The notes beneath the pieces are model-generated. The model had not been told where the DNA came from. It searched no databases and saw only the letters and a list, made by a program, of their open reading frames with translations. From Desulfuromonadales bacterium (GTDB taxonomy: Bacteria > Desulfobacterota > Desulfuromonadia > Geobacterales > Pseudopelobacteraceae), in the NCBI GenBank assembly GCA_015688915.1, contig JAATGX010000068.1, positions 1 through 10,137 of the forward strand: 10,137 nt of DNA, written 5' to 3'. The translations under genes were made by a program, and so were the position numbers. Of this stretch, positions 8,010-10,137 are shown one piece after another. The stretch's first letter is position 1; the number at the start of each line of letters is the position of its first letter.

Positions 8010-8223
8010 CGTCCCCTCCGCGGCCGGCAAGGACTATCTTGCCTTCTTCTTCCATCGTGCGGACTATCTTGATGATTTTTGATTGTGCTTTCTCCACGTC
8101 GAGCGGGGCCATGCTTTTGCTGATCTTTTTTATTTCAGCGTCGTCCAGATGCTCGAAAACCTGCCTGGTGACGTCGTTGCCCAGGTAGAGGAGCAGGATT
8201 GCTGCTTTATCGGCGCCCGTCAT
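7996..8223 (-). CDS. Stand-alone FliG N-terminal-domain protein
   Basis: A 75-residue protein. MTGADKAAILLLYLGNDV, then VFEHLDDAEIKKISKSMA, closely resemble the N-terminal domain of the flagellar switch protein FliG, the part that binds the FliF ring. Full FliG is about 330 residues; the middle and C-terminal domains, which bind FliM and carry the torque-generating charges, are absent. The end (KIVLAGRGGDDVLV) loosely recalls the glycine-rich stretch that closes the FliG N domain, so the protein may be a deliberate single domain rather than a random truncation. AGGA lies five bases before the ATG. The last 14 bp overlap the start of the PAS kinase gene. No other flagellar gene is in the window. 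It may act as an adaptor or input domain for the kinase, or be a fliG remnant. Confidence 0.75.
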   Translation of the reverse strand: MTGADKAAILLLYLGNDVTRQVFEHLDDAEIKKISKSMAPLDVEKAQSKIIKIVRTMEEEGKIVLAGRGGDDVLV

Positions 8224-8285
8224 AAGGTTCCTGTCGTATGGCTGTTATCCCTGAGAATTGGGTGTTCCGGAGGTATCGGGGGGCC

Positions 8286-8314
8286 AGTTTAGATGATTTT
8301 TTCCACGTGGTAAA
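8286..8314 (-). promoter_or_regulatory. Candidate sigma-70 promoter for the FliG-like/kinase pair
   Basis: On the minus strand TTTACC (8314-8309) and TAAACT (8291-8286) are 17 nt apart, each matching four of six consensus bases. The spacer includes the palindrome CCACGTGG. Transcription would start about 55 nt before the FliG-like ATG at 8223. A FliA-type promoter was considered but the spacing does not fit. Confidence 0.4.
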
Positions 8315-8437
8315 GTGCGTTCTTGGCAGATTCTTGTTTACGGCGCACGATTCCCTGAAGCCCGGAAACGAAAGGGAGCAGCGGTGGATCCTGCGGTTGC
8401 CGACCGATATGTGGTGGGGGATGAAGGGACGGGGTGG

Positions 8438-8752
8438 TTACAACATTATCAGGAGCCGGGACAATGCATTTCTGATTCTGAGCTCGAACCTGTCGCTGAC
8501 AATACCTTCCTGAAGGCTTTCTATGTCGCACCGGTATACCAGCGAGTTTGTCACATGGCCTCGAGTTGAAATATTCAACAGGTGGACGTCCGTGCAACCT
8601 AGCCGGATACCGTCGACAAGCGTGACCTCCAGATCGAACAGGCCCATTTGCGCGGCAATATCGTTGACTACTGCTTGAAGATCCATCGGATGGTGACCCC
8701 ACAAGTAATTTGTCAGATCGAATATACCCGATACCTTATTAATGAACAACAT
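8438..8752 (-). CDS. Small protein of unknown function
   Basis: I do not recognise this 104-residue protein. It has no signal peptide, membrane helix or cysteine cluster. From an internal ATG at 8686 it would be 82 residues, starting MDLQAVVNDIAAQMGLFDLE. A central stretch VTLVDGIRLGCTDVHLLNIS and a hydrophobic end (NALSRLLIML) look like alternating strand and helix in a folded soluble domain. The internal start is attractive because a TACAAT hexamer (complement of 8755-8760) lies right before the upstream ATG and would place transcription near it, and because the first 22 codons are AT-rich. Neither start has a good ribosome site. Codon use is less GC-rich than in the neighbouring genes. It lies 214 bp before the FliG-like gene on the same strand, so it may be its own unit. 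Confidence 0.55.
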   Translation of the reverse strand: MLFINKVSGIFDLTNYLWGHHPMDLQAVVNDIAAQMGLFDLEVTLVDGIRLGCTDVHLLNISTRGHVTNSLVYRCDIESLQEGIVSDRFELRIRNALSRLLIML

Positions 8753-8850
8753 CTATTGTAGGATCGATTGCCGTCAGGGATTCGTCATATGGGGTGGCGA
8801 TGCGGCTTCAGACGAGATTCGGGATCGGCAGTGGCTGAATCGGGCATGCG

Positions 8851-9276
8851 TTACCTGGGCGATTCATACAGGATATCATCCAACAATTCACCCTTGACCG
8901 TGTCGTCGAAAAACTTCGCATCTTTATTCCGCGCCGTGACGACCCGCAACAAGTACCGCCCGCTGAAGTCGTCGCTGTCGCCTTTGACCTGCACGCATGC
9001 CGTCTCGGCCTCCTGAGCGGTTGCCGACCACAGGAGATTGAAGAGCGGCTTGAAACCTGGAGGGACAGGGGAACCGGCATTGTATGTTCTGACGGCTTTT
9101 CCGATATCCCTCATGTTGGCGATGGTGCGGAAATAGACCGTGGTCCTCTTGCCGCTGCTGTCGAGACGGATTTGCCTACAGGCCAGTTCGAGCGTCCCCG
9201 CAAGCGGCTTGAGCGCTGCCGATGCATGGCCGGCAAGGGCAAGAACCGTTGCTATCGCACACAAGACCCGTTTCAT
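8851..9276 (-). CDS. Small exported protein of unknown function
   Basis: A 141-residue protein with a clear Sec signal peptide: MKRVLCAIATVLALAGHASA, with likely cleavage after Ala20. The mature part of about 120 residues is soluble and has two cysteines (33 and 94) that could form a periplasmic disulfide. It contains a Pro/Gly-rich middle (AGSPVPPGFKPLFNLLW) and an acidic end (GELLDDILYES). I know no family for it. ATG 9276 was chosen because the signal peptide begins there; the frame stays open to 9405 but the added 43 residues look non-coding. The TGA of a small frame (9521-9273) overlaps this ATG as ATGA. No clear terminator follows in the 98 bp to the next gene. Confidence 0.72.
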   Translation of the reverse strand: MKRVLCAIATVLALAGHASAALKPLAGTLELACRQIRLDSSGKRTTVYFRTIANMRDIGKAVRTYNAGSPVPPGFKPLFNLLWSATAQEAETACVQVKGDSDDFSGRYLLRVVTARNKDAKFFDDTVKGELLDDILYESPR

Positions 9277-9645
9277 GGCCGCCCCACGGATTGTTCGTCC
9301 GGCAGTGACTGGTTGTCGCTCGCTGAATTCATGCACGCTGTTTCTCCAAAAATGTCCCGGAAACCCGGACAGGGAACCGGTATGGTGCCATCGCAGCCGC
9401 CGCAAGGAAAAGGGAACCGGCCGCCTTGGCTGACTCCCTGAATCTGTTGGCTCCCCAAGCGTGACGCTTCGCTAAAAAACTTTTCCGCCTGCAATTTCAA
9501 CTTTCCTGTGAACTCTGTCAAGAAAAACCACCCGCCATCCCTGTAAAGCGCGAGAGGCCATTCATCATGACAGCCCCTTAGAATGCCCCTTGGTATCGGT
9601 ATTTTTTTGACCGTGCGGATTTTTAATATTGTGCTGATTAAATTA
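9277..9645. other. Gene-free divergent region upstream of both exported-protein genes
   Basis: No convincing gene is seen. On the minus strand a promoter candidate at 9494-9521 would give a leader of about 210 nt before the ATG at 9276. This leader holds a small hairpin (AAGCGTGACGCTT, 9457-9469) and a 10-bp direct repeat AGGGAACCGG about 40 bp apart in the 9373-9420 stretch. It also holds a CCGGaaaCCCGG near-palindrome around 9358-9368. No known riboswitch class was matched. An open minus frame (9521-9273) encodes a possible Cys/Pro-rich peptide of up to 82 residues that starts with TTG. The 9540-9640 part becomes AT-rich and has a T7 tract at 9602-9608. Confidence 0.5.
9494..9521 (-). promoter_or_regulatory. 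Candidate sigma-70 promoter toward the small exported protein
   Basis: On the minus strand a perfect TTGACA (9521-9516) is followed after 16 nt by TGAAAT (9499-9494, four of six). Transcription would start near 9487, leaving about 210 nt of untranslated leader before the ATG at 9276. Confidence 0.35.
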
Positions 9646-9677
9646 TTGACAAGACATTTACAAACATGTGATTGTAT
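9646..9677 (+). promoter_or_regulatory. Candidate promoter of the riboswitch leader
   Basis: A perfect TTGACA lies at 9646-9651. The -10 is weak: GATTGT (9670-9675, 18-nt spacer) or TTGTAT (9672-9677, 20-nt spacer), each three of six. Either would start the RNA near 9682-9684, about ten bases before the first aptamer strand, which is the position expected for a riboswitch leader. Confidence 0.4.
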
Positions 9678-9692
9678 GCGAAATGATTGATC

Positions 9693-9778
9693 GATATAGG
9701 ATAATACTGAACCATTCGCGAGGATGGGACGGGAAGTCTGTAGGGGTCTTTTAGAGACAGCCGGGTCGCCGAAATATC
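9693..9778 (+). promoter_or_regulatory. GEMM-like (cyclic dinucleotide) riboswitch aptamer, divergent
   Basis: P1 can form from GATAT (9693-9697) with ATATC (9774-9778) and, past a small internal loop, GG (9699-9700) with CC (9769-9770). P2 is CCATTC (9712-9717) and GGATGG (9722-9727) closed by the GNRA tetraloop GCGA, followed by GGGACG (9726-9731) and GAAG. P3 is plausibly CTGT/ACAG (9738-9741 and 9757-9760). AGCCGGGTCGCCGA (9759-9772) matches the usual 3' block. The order and sequence closely resemble the c-di-GMP-I/cGAMP-I (GEMM-I) aptamers, where ACCATTC-GNRA-GGGACGCAAAG and AGC-GGG-CCGA are hallmarks. Differences: the usual GCAAA between P1 and P2 is replaced by an 11-nt segment (9701-9711), and GGGACGCAAAG is GGGACGGGAAG. 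It overlaps a terminator and lies 160 nt before an exported-protein gene. A different or degenerate RNA switch remains possible. Confidence 0.62.
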
Positions 9779-9816
9779 ACACGATATTTGGACCCGGCTT
9801 TTTTGTGCGTTTTTTT
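9760..9816 (+). terminator. Intrinsic terminator overlapping the aptamer (riboswitch expression platform)
   Basis: The outer stem GCCGGGTC (9760-9767) pairs perfectly with GACCCGGC (9791-9798). The inner stem AAATATC (9772-9778) pairs with GATATTT (9783-9789) around an ACAC loop. T6 (9799-9804) and T7 (9810-9816) follow. The 5' arms are also the 3' half of the aptamer, so aptamer and terminator exclude each other. Ligand binding should therefore favour read-through. Confidence 0.85.
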
Positions 9817-9937
9817 CGTCCGCTGCGGCTGTGTTGCAGAGAGGTCTTGGAACCGGCATGGGCATCGCACTGTGCCGGAAAGATGACAATACGTTTCTGA
9901 ACTGTTTTCCGAAAATAAACGTCTCAAGGGGTTTTTT

Positions 9938-10137
9938 ATGAATGTACCGTATCATTTCAGATTCCGGTTGCGGGGAGTTGCCCTGCTTATGGGGCCGATG
10001 CTGTTTTTTTCCCTTGGATCCATAGCCAGCGCGGAACCTGCCGGCGAAAGCTTCACGCCGTCCCTGATCTCGTCGTCGGGGCAGGAAGATCAGTCGGTGC
10101 TCAATCGCAGGTTGCAGGCAGCCAGCAAGGATCTTGA
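9938..10137 (+). CDS. Exported protein under riboswitch control, N-terminal part (runs off window)
   Basis: The first 66 codons of a gene that continues past the window end. AAGGGG (9926-9931) sits six bases before the ATG. The N-terminus is a Sec signal peptide: basic start MNVPYHFRFRLRG, hydrophobic core VALLMGPMLFFSLGS and a cleavage site after IASA, leaving a mature end EPAGESFTPSLISSS. The mature part then has QSVLNRRLQAASKDL, which could be the start of a helix. No heme-binding CXXCH is seen yet and the family cannot be named from this fragment. The leader of about 250 nt holds a GEMM-like aptamer and a terminator, so expression probably rises with a cyclic dinucleotide. In Geobacter such switches often control secreted proteins, cytochromes and pilus genes. 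Confidence 0.82.
   Translation, partial: MNVPYHFRFRLRGVALLMGPMLFFSLGSIASAEPAGESFTPSLISSSGQEDQSVLNRRLQAASKDL

Noticed and set aside
4631..8072. Long plus-strand frames (4631-5659, 5937-6986, 7035-8072) opposite the minus-strand genes
   Set aside because: The minus strand encodes recognisable AI-2E, cNMP-binding and kinase proteins with ribosome sites. The plus products are Gln/His/Gly-rich shadows.
9457..9469. AAGCGTGACGCTT hairpin considered as a terminator
   Set aside because: The stem is followed on the plus strand by A-rich rather than T-rich sequence, and on the minus strand the T-run lies before it, not after.
9638..9955. 105-codon minus-strand frame across the riboswitch
   Set aside because: It runs through the aptamer, the terminator and the start of the exported-protein gene, and its sequence has no protein-like features.

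Overview
The window has the look of a Geobacter-like member of the Desulfuromonadota. The DNA is moderately GC-rich (roughly 60% by eye), and it carries a chemotaxis receptor, a PAS histidine kinase of the AHQWRQPLN type, a cyclic-nucleotide-binding protein paired with an AI-2E-type membrane protein, a B12-binding radical SAM enzyme, and a riboswitch leader resembling the GEMM (cyclic dinucleotide) aptamers common in Geobacter. The genus is inferred from style, not proven. There are no tRNA or rRNA genes, insertion sequences, CRISPR arrays or phage genes.

Plus-strand half (1-4536). The window opens inside a methyl-accepting chemotaxis protein. A LysR-type regulator (1006-1896) and an AEC-family permease (1986-2909) follow. 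A perfect 10-bp dyad with the LysR T-N11-A core covers the lysR stop codon and lies just upstream of the permease, so the regulator probably controls the permease. Next is a B12-binding radical SAM protein (3022-4536) with an unusual CX4CX2C cluster motif.

Minus-strand half (4640-9276). Convergent with it are several short transcription units, described here in transcription order. One is a small secreted protein (9276-8851). Next is an unrecognised small protein (8752-8438). Then comes a stand-alone FliG N-terminal-domain protein (8223-7996) overlapping a cytosolic PAS histidine kinase (8009-6705). Last is a tight operon of cNMP-binding protein (6557-6018), AI-2E family transporter (6010-4970) and a short YcgN-like cysteine-cluster protein (4957-4640). 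Candidate sigma-70 promoters precede three of these units.

Right end (9277-10137). A gene-free divergent region of about 660 bp lies between the secreted-protein gene on the minus strand and a second exported-protein gene on the plus strand, which runs off the window. The plus-strand leader carries the most interesting element. It is a GEMM-like aptamer with a GNRA-capped P2 hairpin and GGGACG and GCCGA blocks, overlapping a strong intrinsic terminator. A 5-nt closing strand (GATAT) occurs twice, once in the aptamer and once in the terminator, and both copies can pair with the same ATATC. This is the architecture of a ligand-activated transcriptional riboswitch. Several core positions deviate from the well-known c-di-GMP aptamer.
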